Assembly (NCBI RefSeq): GCF_014204545.1
Contig: NZ_JACHLJ010000004.1
Coordinates: 62,001 to 126,000 of the forward strand
DNA: 64,000 nucleotides
DNA from: Brevundimonas vesicularis
GTDB lineage: Bacteria > Pseudomonadota > Alphaproteobacteria > Caulobacterales > Caulobacteraceae
Direction of reading: 5' to 3'
The notes beneath the pieces are model-generated. The model was given only the letters and a program-made list of their open reading frames with translations, made no database searches and was not told the origin of the DNA. Positions 52,281 to 60,746 of the stretch are shown here, in pieces. Made by a program: the position numbers and the translations under genes. The number at the start of each line of letters is the position of its first letter. The first letter of the stretch is position 1.

Positions 52281-52750
52281 TCCGTACTCTTGTTGCGGCG
52301 ACCGCCGTCCTGAGCCTGTCCGCCGCCGTTGTGCAGGCCCAGACGCCTACCCCGACGCCGGCCCCCGCTGCGCCGCAAGGCGGTCCGGCCGACGTCGGCC
52401 TGCTGCCCAGTGCCGAACTGTCGCCCGATTGCGGGGGGCTGAACAATCTGACGGGGCGGGCCTATTGCGTGACCGCGCAGCTGGGCCAGATCGGCGCTCT
52501 GGCCGACGCCTATATCGCCGATCTGGAAACCAAGAACTGGCTGGCCGCCGGCGGCGACGACAACCGCGTCGTCTTCATCAAGCGCCGCGAGGCCGGCGGC
52601 TGCGACGGCATGCAGATGGTCGCCTTCTACGACACCACCAAGACCGCCGTCGCCGAACTGCCCGGCTATCTGGGCTTCGCCACCATTCCGGGCGACGTGT
52701 GCGCAGCTTCTGCGGCCGCGGCCCCAGCCGACGGAACCGTGCCGCAATGA
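52277..52750 (+). CDS. Exported protein of unknown function (paralogue A)
   Basis: A 157-residue protein. Signal peptide [24 protein letters not shown] followed by a Thr/Pro-rich linker. The folded part has four Cys ([29 protein letters not shown]), likely two disulfides. Residues ~80-120 ([17 protein letters not shown]... [11 protein letters not shown]) align with the next gene's product. Starts at GTG 52277 inside trpB's end. Function unknown. Confidence 0.7.
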   Translation: MIRTLVAATAVLSLSAAVVQAQTPTPTPAPAAPQGGPADVGLLPSAELSPDCGGLNNLTGRAYCVTAQLGQIGALADAYIADLETKNWLAAGGDDNRVVFIKRREAGGCDGMQMVAFYDTTKTAVAELPGYLGFATIPGDVCAASAAAAPADGTVPQ

Positions 52751-53154
52751 TCGCGCTAGCCATGGCTGCTTTTATATTCGCCGGGTCAGAAGTTCTGTTG
52801 CCTGGGCAGGCTGACCTGCCCTTGATGCGAGGTGCTCGTCTTGCGCCCGAATGCGCCGAGGTGTTGCCAGCGGATCGGGAAGGCCCTGCTCTGACCTGTA
52901 TCGCTGTGCCCATGCGTCGTGCGAACGATATGGTGTTCGCCTATAGTCGACAGGCTCAACGACAAGGCTGGCAGGATGCGGGCGGGGCGGCGAGCGCGCT
53001 TTTCCTGACCCGCCCGGCTACGCCCGAACGGTGTGCGCAGCGGCTGACACTAATAGCCTTCTGGGATCCCGCTCGCGCCGATCCTCCAGCGCCCAACGAA
53101 GACGTGTTCATCGGCATGGCCGTGGAGTCGCAAAACTGCAAGGAGGCGGGCTGA
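52747..53154 (+). CDS. Exported protein of unknown function (paralogue B)
   Basis: A 135-residue protein with an N-terminal hydrophobic segment (ALAMAAFIFAGSEVLL), probably a signal peptide. It has Cys in APECAEVL, ALTCIAVP, PERCAQRL and ESQNCKEAG. The block GWQDAGGAASALFLTRP...RLTLIAFWDPAR matches paralogue A (NWLAAGG..., ...MVAFYDTTK). ATG 52747 overlaps the preceding stop (ATGA). Positioned between trpB and trpA. Confidence 0.65.
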   Translation: MIALAMAAFIFAGSEVLLPGQADLPLMRGARLAPECAEVLPADREGPALTCIAVPMRRANDMVFAYSRQAQRQGWQDAGGAASALFLTRPATPERCAQRLTLIAFWDPARADPPAPNEDVFIGMAVESQNCKEAG

Positions 53155-53996
53155 TGACCACCGCCCGTATCGACGCGCGCTTCAAGGCGCTGAAGGCCGA
53201 GGGCCGTGCGGCCTTCATTCCTTATGTGATGGGCGGCGATCCGTCGCGCGAAGAGGCGTTGGCGATCCTGAACGGCCTGCCGGCTGCGGGCGCGGACATC
53301 ATCGAACTGGGCTTTCCGTTCAGCGATCCGATGGCCGAGGGGCCGCCGATCCAGCGGGCGGCGATCCGGGGCATGGCGGCGGGTTTCGGCCTGCGCTCGA
53401 CCATGGATCTGGCCAGGGAATTCCGTCAGGGCGACGACGCGACGCCCATCGTGCTGATGGGGTATCTGAACCCGATCGAGAGCCTGGGCTATGACGCCTT
53501 CGCCGCCTATGCCGCCGACTGCGGCATCGACGGGCTGATCGTGGTGGACTGTCCGCCGGAAGAGGCCGGGCCGCTGATCGCGGCGCTGGACAAGGTGTCG
53601 ATCTCGCTGATCCGCCTGGCGACGCCGACCTCTGACGACGACCGGCTGAAGATCGTGGTCCAGGGCACCTCGGGCTTCGTCTACTACGTCGCCGTCGCGG
53701 GCGTGACGGGCGTCAAGGAAGCGAACGCCGACCTCGTCGCGCCGGCGGTTGAGCGGGTGCGCAAGGCCTCGGGCCTGCCGGTCGCGGTCGGCTTTGGGGT
53801 CAAGACGCCGGAACGGGCCGCCGAGATCGCCCGCGTCGCCGATGCGGTGGTCGTGGGCTCGGCCCTGGTGGATGAGGTGGCGGCGGCGCTGGAGGCGAAC
53901 GAACCTGTTGCGCCGCGCGTTCTGGCCCGGGTGAGGGCGCTGGGTGATGCGGTTCGCTCCGTCGCCGCTAGTGCTTCCGTGGCGGAAACCGTCTAA
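53154..53996 (+). CDS. trpA: Tryptophan synthase alpha chain
   Basis: A 280-residue TIM barrel releasing indole from indole-3-glycerol phosphate. Catalytic Glu in IELGFPFSDPMAEGPPIQRA (~50) and Asp in VLMGYLNPIESLGYD (~62 region follows). The phosphate loop is GFGVKTPERAAEIA (~210), then VVVGSALVD. AGGAGG precedes ATG 53154, which overlaps the previous stop by one base. Confidence 0.96.
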   Translation: MTTARIDARFKALKAEGRAAFIPYVMGGDPSREEALAILNGLPAAGADIIELGFPFSDPMAEGPPIQRAAIRGMAAGFGLRSTMDLAREFRQGDDATPIVLMGYLNPIESLGYDAFAAYAADCGIDGLIVVDCPPEEAGPLIAALDKVSISLIRLATPTSDDDRLKIVVQGTSGFVYYVAVAGVTGVKEANADLVAPAVERVRKASGLPVAVGFGVKTPERAAEIARVADAVVVGSALVDEVAAALEANEPVAPRVLARVRALGDAVRSVAASASVAETV

Positions 53997-54006
53997 GAGC
54001 GCCGGG

Positions 54007-54897
54007 ATGAACGACAAGACCAAGCCTCAGGAAAAGCGCGGCGGCTGGCTGAGCCGCTTTGCGCCCGGCGTCCGCAAGATCGTGTCTCGCCGCGACACCC
54101 CGGACAATCTCTGGGTCAAGGATCCCGACAGCGGCGAGATGCTGTATCGCTCGGACCTGGAGGCCGCCCTTTGGGTGACGCCGTCGGGCCGGCATATGCG
54201 CATCGATGCGCCGACCCGCCTGAAGGCCACCTTCGATGGCGGCGTCTTCCAGTCCATCGACACGCCGGACGTGCCCGAAGATCCGCTGAAGTTCTCGGAC
54301 GGCAAATCCTACAAGGATCGCCTGAACGCCGCGCGCAAGGCGGCGGGCCGCAAGGACACCATGGCCATCGGCTATGGTTCGGTCGGCGGTCAGGACGCGG
54401 TCGTGATCGTTCAGGACTTCACCTTCATGGGCGGGTCGCTGGGTATGGCGGCGGGCGAGGCCTTCATCAAGGCGGCGCGCGAGGCGGTGAGCCGCAAGGT
54501 TCCGCTGGTCTGTTTCACCGCCGCCGGCGGCGCGCGGATGCAGGAGGGCGCCCTGTCGCTGATGCAGATGGCGCGCACCACCCTGGCGATCGAAGAGCTG
54601 AAGGACGCCAGACTGCCTTACGCCGTGGTCCTGACGGACCCGACGACGGGCGGGGTGACGGCCTCCTACGCCATGTTGGGTGATGTGCATCTGGCCGAAC
54701 CGGGCGCCCTGATCGGCTTCGCCGGACCGCGCGTGATCGAGGCGACCATCCGCGAGAAGCTGCCGCCCGGCTTCCAGCGCGCTGAATATCTGCAGGAAAA
54801 GGGCATGGTGGACCGAGTCGTGACCCGCGCCGACTTGCCGCGCACCCTGGGTCAGATCCTGTCCATGCTGATGGACGGCGCCCGCGCCGCCGCCTGA
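54007..54897 (+). CDS. accD: Acetyl-CoA carboxylase carboxyltransferase subunit beta
   Basis: A 296-residue carboxyltransferase. Crotonase-type core: FTFMGGSLGMAAGEAF, then FTAAGGARMQEGALSLMQMA (~170) and GGVTASYAMLGDV. E. coli AccD has an N-terminal four-Cys zinc finger; the same position here reads LWVKDPDSGEMLYRSDLEAA and LWVTPSGRHMRID, with no Cys. So the zinc ligands are absent. The rest is normal. It lies ten bases after trpA and overlaps the convergent DoxX-like gene by 46. Confidence 0.93.
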   Translation: MNDKTKPQEKRGGWLSRFAPGVRKIVSRRDTPDNLWVKDPDSGEMLYRSDLEAALWVTPSGRHMRIDAPTRLKATFDGGVFQSIDTPDVPEDPLKFSDGKSYKDRLNAARKAAGRKDTMAIGYGSVGGQDAVVIVQDFTFMGGSLGMAAGEAFIKAAREAVSRKVPLVCFTAAGGARMQEGALSLMQMARTTLAIEELKDARLPYAVVLTDPTTGGVTASYAMLGDVHLAEPGALIGFAGPRVIEATIREKLPPGFQRAEYLQEKGMVDRVVTRADLPRTLGQILSMLMDGARAAA

Positions 54898-55295
54898 GAC
54901 CGCCTGAAGGGCCAGTCGATCGCGGTCGAGGCCCACAGGCACCACCAGACGATGACCGGCTGAAACAGCAGGCGCGGGCCGTGATAGGCCCAGCCTAACC
55001 CTGCGCCCGACGTCATAAAATTCACGGCATGCTGGATGTTGGCCGGGTAGACGCAGACGGCGTAGGCGGCCAGCGCCCAGCCGGCGGCGACCCGCAGGCG
55101 CGGGATCATCAGTCCCGCCGCGCCCAACAGTTCGGCGATCCCCGTCAGGGCCACGACAAGGACCGGCTGCGGAACCCACGCCGGCGTGATCCGCACGAAG
55201 GGGCCGGGGACCATCAGATGCAGCAGCCCTGCGCCCAAAAAGACGGCCGCAAGGACGAGGCGCGCCGCTGTTCTGATCTGCGGCCTGGAAGTCAT
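54852..55295 (-). CDS. DoxX-like membrane protein
   Basis: A 147-residue protein with four transmembrane segments (AARLVLAAVFLGAGLLHLMV; VLVVALTGIAELLGAAGLMI; WALAAYAVCVYPANI; LLFQPVIVWWCLWAS). The GIAELLGAAGLM block is typical of DoxX/DoxD-type proteins. The C-terminus overlaps accD on the other strand. No specific role can be given. Confidence 0.8.
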   Translation of the reverse strand: MTSRPQIRTAARLVLAAVFLGAGLLHLMVPGPFVRITPAWVPQPVLVVALTGIAELLGAAGLMIPRLRVAAGWALAAYAVCVYPANIQHAVNFMTSGAGLGWAYHGPRLLFQPVIVWWCLWASTAIDWPFRRSQAAARAPSISMDRI

Positions 55296-55331
55296 GTCGC
55301 GGTTCTCGAAATCAGGGGGTAAAGGAGGCGG

Positions 55332-56618
55332 ATGGATCCCGTCTCCGAACGACTACGCGCGCGCCACCCCCAGCGGATCGACCTTTCGTTGGAAAGAATG
55401 CGCGCGCTGTGCGCGGCCCTTGGCGATCCGCAGCACAAGCTTCCGCCGGTGATCCATGTGGCGGGCACCAACGGCAAGGGGTCGACCGTGGCCCTGATCC
55501 GCGCCATCGCCGAGGCGGCGGGATTGAAGGTGCACGCCTACACCTCGCCCCATCTGGTGCGGTTCAATGAACGGATCCGGCTGGCTGGAACGCTGATCGA
55601 GGACGACCATCTGAACGCGATCCTGGACCGGATCGAGGCGGTCATGGCCGAGACGGACAGCGAGGCCACGATGTTCGAAAGCACGACCGCCGCCGCCTTC
55701 CTGGCCATGTCCGAGACGCCCGCCGATCTGGCCATCATCGAGGTGGGTCTGGGCGGGGTGCTGGACGCGACCAATGTGATCGAGCGGCCGCTGCTCAGCG
55801 TCATCGCCCCGGTCGATTACGACCATGCGGAGTTCCTGGGCACGGATCTGGCCGCGATCGCCTCGGAAAAGGCGGGGGTGCTGAAAGCTGGCGCGCCGGC
55901 CGTGATTGCGCGCCAGAAGGAAGAGGCGATGGCCGCCATCGAGCGGCGCGCCGCCGATGTTCATGCGCGGCTTACCGTGCTGGGGGTCGACTTTGACGCC
56001 TGGGCCGAGCGGGGCGGTCTGGCGTTTCAGACGGCGGAACTGTTCATGGACCTTCCGGCGCCGGCCCTAGCAGGCGCGCACCAGATCGACAATGCGGCCC
56101 TGGCCGTGGCGGCGGCGGTCGAACTGGACCTGCCCGAGGCTGCGATCGCCGAAGGGCTGAAGCGCGTGCGCTGGCCCGCGCGGCTGCAACGGATTTCGGG
56201 CGGCCCATACGGCGCTGCGGCCAAGGCGGCGGAGGCGGAGCTGTGGCTGGACGGGGGGCATAATCCCCATGCGGCGCGGGCGCTGGCGGCGTTTCTGGCC
56301 GAGCGGCAGGCGCGGGCGCCGCGTCCCCTGGCCCTGGTCTGCGGCATGTTGAACAACAAGGATGCGGGCGGTTTCTTCGCCGCGCTGAAGGACAGCCAGG
56401 CCACCGTCTTCACCGTCGGCTTCGACGGCGCGGCGGCCGAGCCAACGGCCCTGGCGGCCGTGGCGCGCGGGCATGGGCTGGCGGCGACCCCGGCGGGTTC
56501 GGTTCCTGAGGCGCTGGATCTGGCGCTACGCCTGGGCGCGGGCCGGGTCGCCATCTGCGGATCGCTGTATCTGGCCGGCGAGGTCCTGGGCGCCAGCGAG
56601 GAGACCTGGCCGTTCTAG
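55332..56618 (+). CDS. folC: Bifunctional dihydrofolate/folylpolyglutamate synthase
   Basis: A 428-residue Mur-ligase-family enzyme adding dihydropteroate-linked glutamates. ATP loop HVAGTNGKGSTVALIRA (~43), omega region YTSPHLVRFNERIRL, IEVGLGGVLDATNV and WLDGGHNPHAARAL (~305). Final gene of the trp-accD-folC cluster. Overlaps the small convergent gene by four bases at the stop. Confidence 0.95.
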   Translation: MDPVSERLRARHPQRIDLSLERMRALCAALGDPQHKLPPVIHVAGTNGKGSTVALIRAIAEAAGLKVHAYTSPHLVRFNERIRLAGTLIEDDHLNAILDRIEAVMAETDSEATMFESTTAAAFLAMSETPADLAIIEVGLGGVLDATNVIERPLLSVIAPVDYDHAEFLGTDLAAIASEKAGVLKAGAPAVIARQKEEAMAAIERRAADVHARLTVLGVDFDAWAERGGLAFQTAELFMDLPAPALAGAHQIDNAALAVAAAVELDLPEAAIAEGLKRVRWPARLQRISGGPYGAAAKAAEAELWLDGGHNPHAARALAAFLAERQARAPRPLALVCGMLNNKDAGGFFAALKDSQATVFTVGFDGAAAEPTALAAVARGHGLAATPAGSVPEALDLALRLGAGRVAICGSLYLAGEVLGASEETWPF

Positions 56619-56800
56619 CGCGTCATCCAGGGCTTGGACTTGCCGGCGGCGATGCGGGCGGCCTGTTCGCGCTGGAAGCGACCGCCGCGCGGCGGCTTGG
56701 CGCGCGCATCCAGCCTGGCGTTCTTCAGGCGCAGGGCCTTCTGGACCGGGGTCTCGCCGGGTATGTCGTCAGCCGGGTTCGGGGTGTCTTCGTCGCTCAT
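56615..56800 (-). CDS. Small basic conserved-type protein
   Basis: A 61-residue protein: acidic start (MSDEDTPNPADDIPGETP), then a basic part (QKALRLKNARLDARAKPPRG, GRFQREQAARIAAGKSKPW). The pattern resembles small uncharacterised Caulobacterales proteins found by folC. It is probably disordered with nucleic-acid-binding potential. Terminated by the strong hairpin upstream of it being shared with trxA. Function unknown. Confidence 0.6.
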   Translation of the reverse strand: MSDEDTPNPADDIPGETPVQKALRLKNARLDARAKPPRGGRFQREQAARIAAGKSKPWMTR

Positions 56801-56819
56801 GGCGCCATCCTAGCATGAA

Positions 56820-56850
56820 AAACGCCCGCCGGTGGGACCGGCGGGCGTTT
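56820..56850 (-). terminator. Rho-independent terminator after trxA
   Basis: AAACGCCCGCCGGT (56820-56833), loop GGG, ACCGGCGGGCGTTT (56837-56850): a perfect 14-base stem. On the minus strand it is followed by TTCATGC. It ends the trxA transcript. Confidence 0.88.
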
Positions 56851-56872
56851 GATCTGACAGGGTCGAAAAGGC

Positions 56873-57202
56873 TCAGGCCTTGACGCCAGCCTCGGCCAGC
56901 CATTCGACGATCTTGCCCTTGGGCATGGCGCCGACCTTCATCGAGGCCATCTGGCCGTCCTTGAACAACATCAGGGTCGGAATACCCTTCACGCCCAGCT
57001 TGGACGGGGTCATGGGGCTATCGTCAATGTTGATCTTGGCTACGGTGACCTGACCGCCCAGTTCGTCGGCGATCTGTTCCAGCGCCGGACCGATCTGTTT
57101 GCAGGGGCCGCACCATTCGGCCCAGAAGTCGACCAGGACAGGGGTCGAGGATTTCAGGACGTCGGCGTCAAAGCTTTCGTCAGTGACTTTTACAGTCGCC
57201 AT
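56873..57202 (-). CDS. trxA: Thioredoxin 1
   Basis: A 109-residue thioredoxin. Active site FWAEWCGPCKQIGPAL (Cys30-Gly-Pro-Cys33), KINIDDSPMTPSKLGVKGIP with the cis-Pro, and FKDGQMASMKVGAMPKG. AAGGAG precedes the ATG by seven bases. It is downstream of addA, 118 bases away. Confidence 0.96.
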   Translation of the reverse strand: MATVKVTDESFDADVLKSSTPVLVDFWAEWCGPCKQIGPALEQIADELGGQVTVAKINIDDSPMTPSKLGVKGIPTLMLFKDGQMASMKVGAMPKGKIVEWLAEAGVKA

Positions 57203-57320
57203 GAATGGCTCCTTGGGGCGCTATCGCTCGGCGCGCGGCGCCTCGCTGCATGAGCGCGTGTTGGTGTTGGCCGGATCTGTCCGGGTTCGATGGCAGATGT
57301 GGGAGCGAATCGCGGGCAAT

Positions 57321-60300
57321 TCAACTGCCCGCGAGCGCCGCCGCCAGCAGGGTTTCGGGAATGGGCATCAGCTTGGGCCCGTCGGTCCAGACCAGGGCGG
57401 CCTCGACGGGGCGGTCGGGATACAGGCGCTTCAGCACGGCGACATAGACGGCGGCCTGCAGCACATAGGCGGGATCGACCGCCTCGACGGCGTGTGGCGC
57501 AGGGCGGTTGGTCTTGTAATCGACGACCAGAACCCTTTCGGGCGTGACCACCAGCCGGTCGATACGGCCGTTGATGGCGACGCCGGGCGGCAGGTCGGGC
57601 GCTGAACCCGTCAGGGCGACTTCGGCGCGGGAACCGGGACCGAAGACCGGGGCGAAGCGGGCGTCGTTCAGAACAGAGAAGGCGGCGGCGATCATCTCGG
57701 TGCGCTGGGCCTCGTCCAGATCGGTCTCGCGGGCCAGCAGTCGACGCGCGGCGTCGGGGCGGTCGGCGGGCGCGATCTCGGGCAGGCGTTCCAGCAGCCG
57801 GTGGATCAGGTCGCCGCGCCGGAACCGGCCCAGCGATGCCCCGCCGGCCGCGCGGTTGGCCAAAGGCGAGGGGGCGGGAATGCGGATCGCGCCGCCGTCC
57901 ATCCGCGACGGCGAGGCGAAGCGGGCGGCGGCGTCGGCCGGCGGCGGCGAGGCGGCCCAGGCGGGCAGGGCGGCGACGGACCGCACCTCATCGGCGGCGA
58001 CCGGGCGACGCTCGGGATCGACTCCATAGCGACGCACGCCGTTTTCGACTTCGCGCACCTGATCGCCCAGTCGGTCGAACGTTTCCGAGAGGATCGACCA
58101 CCAGCTGCCGGCCTCGGCCCCCCGGCTTGAGGCGCGGCCCATGACGATGACGCGGTCCCGCGCGCGGGTCAGGGCGACATAGAGCAGGCGCAGGGTCTCG
58201 TCGTCGGTGCGGGCCTGGCGCGCGGCGCGCGCGTCCGCCGAGGCCGGGCAGTCGTCCTTCGCGGAGCCGGGCGCCATCAGCCAGGCCTCGCCTTCACCCT
58301 CCGGCGTCACGGCGGGCATCAGGGACGGACCTTGCGCCTTCGCCTTCATGGTGGTGTCGGGCAGGATGACGATGGGCGCCTCCAGACCCTTTGCGCCGTG
58401 GACGGTCATGACGCGGACCTCGCCGCGCGCGCCTTCCAGTTCGCGCTTCACCTCGACGTCGGCGGCCTCCAGCTGGGCCAGGCAGGTCTCCAGGTCGATC
58501 GCGCCCCGATTTTCGGCGGCCAGCACCTGGTTCAGGGTCTCGTCGATGGCTTCTTCCGCCTCGCGCCCCAGCCTGGTCAGGATGCGGGCGCGGCCGGAGC
58601 GGCCGGTGTCGTCCACACGGTTCAGAGCCTGGGAAAAGAAGGCGAAGGGATCGCCGCCGCGCGCGCCGATGGCGGCCTGAAGCGCATCGCGCGCGCGGGC
58701 CCATTCGGGGCGTTCGTGGGCCCGGTCGCGCAGGTCACGCCACAGCTGGCCGGAGTTGCGGTTCTCACGCCCGGCCAGGGCATACAGGCCGTCCTCGTCC
58801 ACATCGCACAGCGGGCTGCGCAGCACCTCGGCCAGAGACAGATCGTCGTCGGGGAAGAGGGCGAAACGCGCCAGCGAGATCAGGTCGTCGAAGACGATGT
58901 GACTGGACAGTTTCAGCCGGTCCGCGCCGGCGACGGGCACGCCTTCGGACTTCAGCGCGCGGATGATCTCCTCGAAGGTGGCGTCGCGGCGTCGGACCAG
59001 GACGATGTAGTCTCCATAGCTGGCGGGGCGCTGGTCGCGGGTATTGCGATCGAAGACGGCGGCGCCGCTTTCGACCTGGCGGCGGATCTCGCGGGCCAGG
59101 TCGCGGGCCAGGCGCTTGCGGGCGCTGCCGGAGCTTTCCTGATCGACCGGATCGTCCCAGGCGTCGGTTTCGGGCGCGGGCTCGTCCAGAAACAGGGGCC
59201 ACAGGTCGATGGCGCCGTGCTGGCCGATGCGGGCGGGCAGGTGTCGGGCGATATCGCCCTGCGGGCCGGTCAGGGCGCGGGTGCGGTCCGGGTCGGCGAA
59301 GACGGCGTCCACGAAGGCCAGCACCTCTTCTGTCGAGCGATAGGAGGTGTTCAGCTCCGGCCCGGCGAAGGGCTCGCCGGCGCCCTCGGCCAGAGCGAGG
59401 AAGGCGCCGCGCTCTTGACGCAGCCGTTCGGGGCGGGCGCCTTGGAAGGAATAGATCGACTGTTTCTCGTCGCCGACGGCGAAGACGGTGCGGCCGGACT
59501 TTTCGCCGGAGTAGAACTCGCCGGTCAGGGCGCGGACGATGGCCCATTGTTCGGGGGCGGTGTCCTGGGCCTCGTCGATCAGGACGTGATCGACCCCGCC
59601 GTCCAGCTTGTACAGCACCCAGGCCGCGGCCCCGCTTTCAGTCAGCAGAGCGGCGGCGCGCGCGACCAGATCGGGGAAGTCCAACGCCCCGCGCTGGGCC
59701 TTGGCGGCCTCGTAGAAGGCAGCGTGGGCGCGGGCCAGGGTCAGGACCTTGACCGTATCGTCGGCGACCTTGGCCTTGCGCAGCGCCTCGCGCGCAGCGA
59801 GAAATTTCGTCTGGAGGTCTAGCAGCCAGCCGACCGCGCCCTGCGGCGCCGACTTGGTGCCCATGCTCTTACGCGGGTCGCCCGCCTGGGTGCAGAAGAC
59901 CCCGGCCAGGGCCGCGAACCCGGCGTAGGGCGGGGCGGCGACGCTCATGGCGTCGGCGATCTTCTTGTCATTGGCCGAGCCGGTTTCCATGGCCTCGGCC
60001 ATGCGGTTCCACTCGCCGGGATCGATGAAGGCGACGAAATCGCGCTCCAGATCCTCCGGGCTGCGGTCGCGCTCGGCGCCGGTCAGGGCCCAGGGATCGG
60101 GCGCGGTCCCAGCTTCGGCCCGGTCGACATAATCGAGCAGATCGGCGCGTTTCGCCTCGATCATCGACAGCAAGGCCTGGAACCGCTGCCAGTCCAGCTC
60201 GACGGCGAAATGGCTGTAGGCCTGTCCGATGGGGCCGTCTGGATCGGCGACGGCGGCGCGGGCCAAATCTTCGCGCGCGGCATGGCTGAGGGCGATCGCG

Positions 60301-60746
60301 GCCTGGTCTTCCAGCACGGTGAAGCGGGGCGAGACGCCGGCCTCCAGCGGGAACCGGCGCAACAGCTTTTCGCAGAAGGCGTGGATGGTCTGGATTTTCA
60401 GCCCGCCCGGCGTCTCCAGCGCGCGGGCGAACAGTTTGCGCGCGCGGGAAAGCGCGGCGTGATCCATCGCCTGCGGGTCGCCGTCGTCCAGCCGGGCCAG
60501 TTCGCGCGATAGGGCGGCGTCGTCCAACACGGCCCAACCGCCCAGCTGGTCGAACAGTCGGGCCTGCATCTCGGCGGCGGCGGCCTTGGTGTAGGTGACG
60601 CACAGGATGGCGCCGGGATCGACCTGATCCAGCAGCAGCCGCGCCACCCGGTTCACCAGGGTGGTGGTCTTGCCCGAACCGGCGTTGGCGGTGACGAAGA
60701 CGGTCAGGCGCGGGTCGGCGGCGACGATCTGGGGGGCGATGCTCAT
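57321..60746 (-). CDS. addA: Double-strand break repair helicase AddA
   Basis: A 1141-residue UvrD-type helicase-nuclease that resects double-strand ends for recombination. Walker A FVTANAGSGKTTTLVNRVAR (~18), Walker B HVLIDEAQDTAPEQW (~390), later helicase motifs including VMTVHGAKGLEAPIVILPD (~800) and LLYVALTRARDRVIVMG. The C-terminal RecB-type nuclease has VLVVDYKTNRPAPH. I chose ATG 60746, overlapping addB's stop by ATGA; the open frame beyond is not used. Confidence 0.93.
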   Translation of the reverse strand: MSIAPQIVAADPRLTVFVTANAGSGKTTTLVNRVARLLLDQVDPGAILCVTYTKAAAAEMQARLFDQLGGWAVLDDAALSRELARLDDGDPQAMDHAALSRARKLFARALETPGGLKIQTIHAFCEKLLRRFPLEAGVSPRFTVLEDQAAIALSHAAREDLARAAVADPDGPIGQAYSHFAVELDWQRFQALLSMIEAKRADLLDYVDRAEAGTAPDPWALTGAERDRSPEDLERDFVAFIDPGEWNRMAEAMETGSANDKKIADAMSVAAPPYAGFAALAGVFCTQAGDPRKSMGTKSAPQGAVGWLLDLQTKFLAAREALRKAKVADDTVKVLTLARAHAAFYEAAKAQRGALDFPDLVARAAALLTESGAAAWVLYKLDGGVDHVLIDEAQDTAPEQWAIVRALTGEFYSGEKSGRTVFAVGDEKQSIYSFQGARPERLRQERGAFLALAEGAGEPFAGPELNTSYRSTEEVLAFVDAVFADPDRTRALTGPQGDIARHLPARIGQHGAIDLWPLFLDEPAPETDAWDDPVDQESSGSARKRLARDLAREIRRQVESGAAVFDRNTRDQRPASYGDYIVLVRRRDATFEEIIRALKSEGVPVAGADRLKLSSHIVFDDLISLARFALFPDDDLSLAEVLRSPLCDVDEDGLYALAGRENRNSGQLWRDLRDRAHERPEWARARDALQAAIGARGGDPFAFFSQALNRVDDTGRSGRARILTRLGREAEEAIDETLNQVLAAENRGAIDLETCLAQLEAADVEVKRELEGARGEVRVMTVHGAKGLEAPIVILPDTTMKAKAQGPSLMPAVTPEGEGEAWLMAPGSAKDDCPASADARAARQARTDDETLRLLYVALTRARDRVIVMGRASSRGAEAGSWWSILSETFDRLGDQVREVENGVRRYGVDPERRPVAADEVRSVAALPAWAASPPPADAAARFASPSRMDGGAIRIPAPSPLANRAAGGASLGRFRRGDLIHRLLERLPEIAPADRPDAARRLLARETDLDEAQRTEMIAAAFSVLNDARFAPVFGPGSRAEVALTGSAPDLPPGVAINGRIDRLVVTPERVLVVDYKTNRPAPHAVEAVDPAYVLQAAVYVAVLKRLYPDRPVEAALVWTDGPKLMPIPETLLAAALAGS

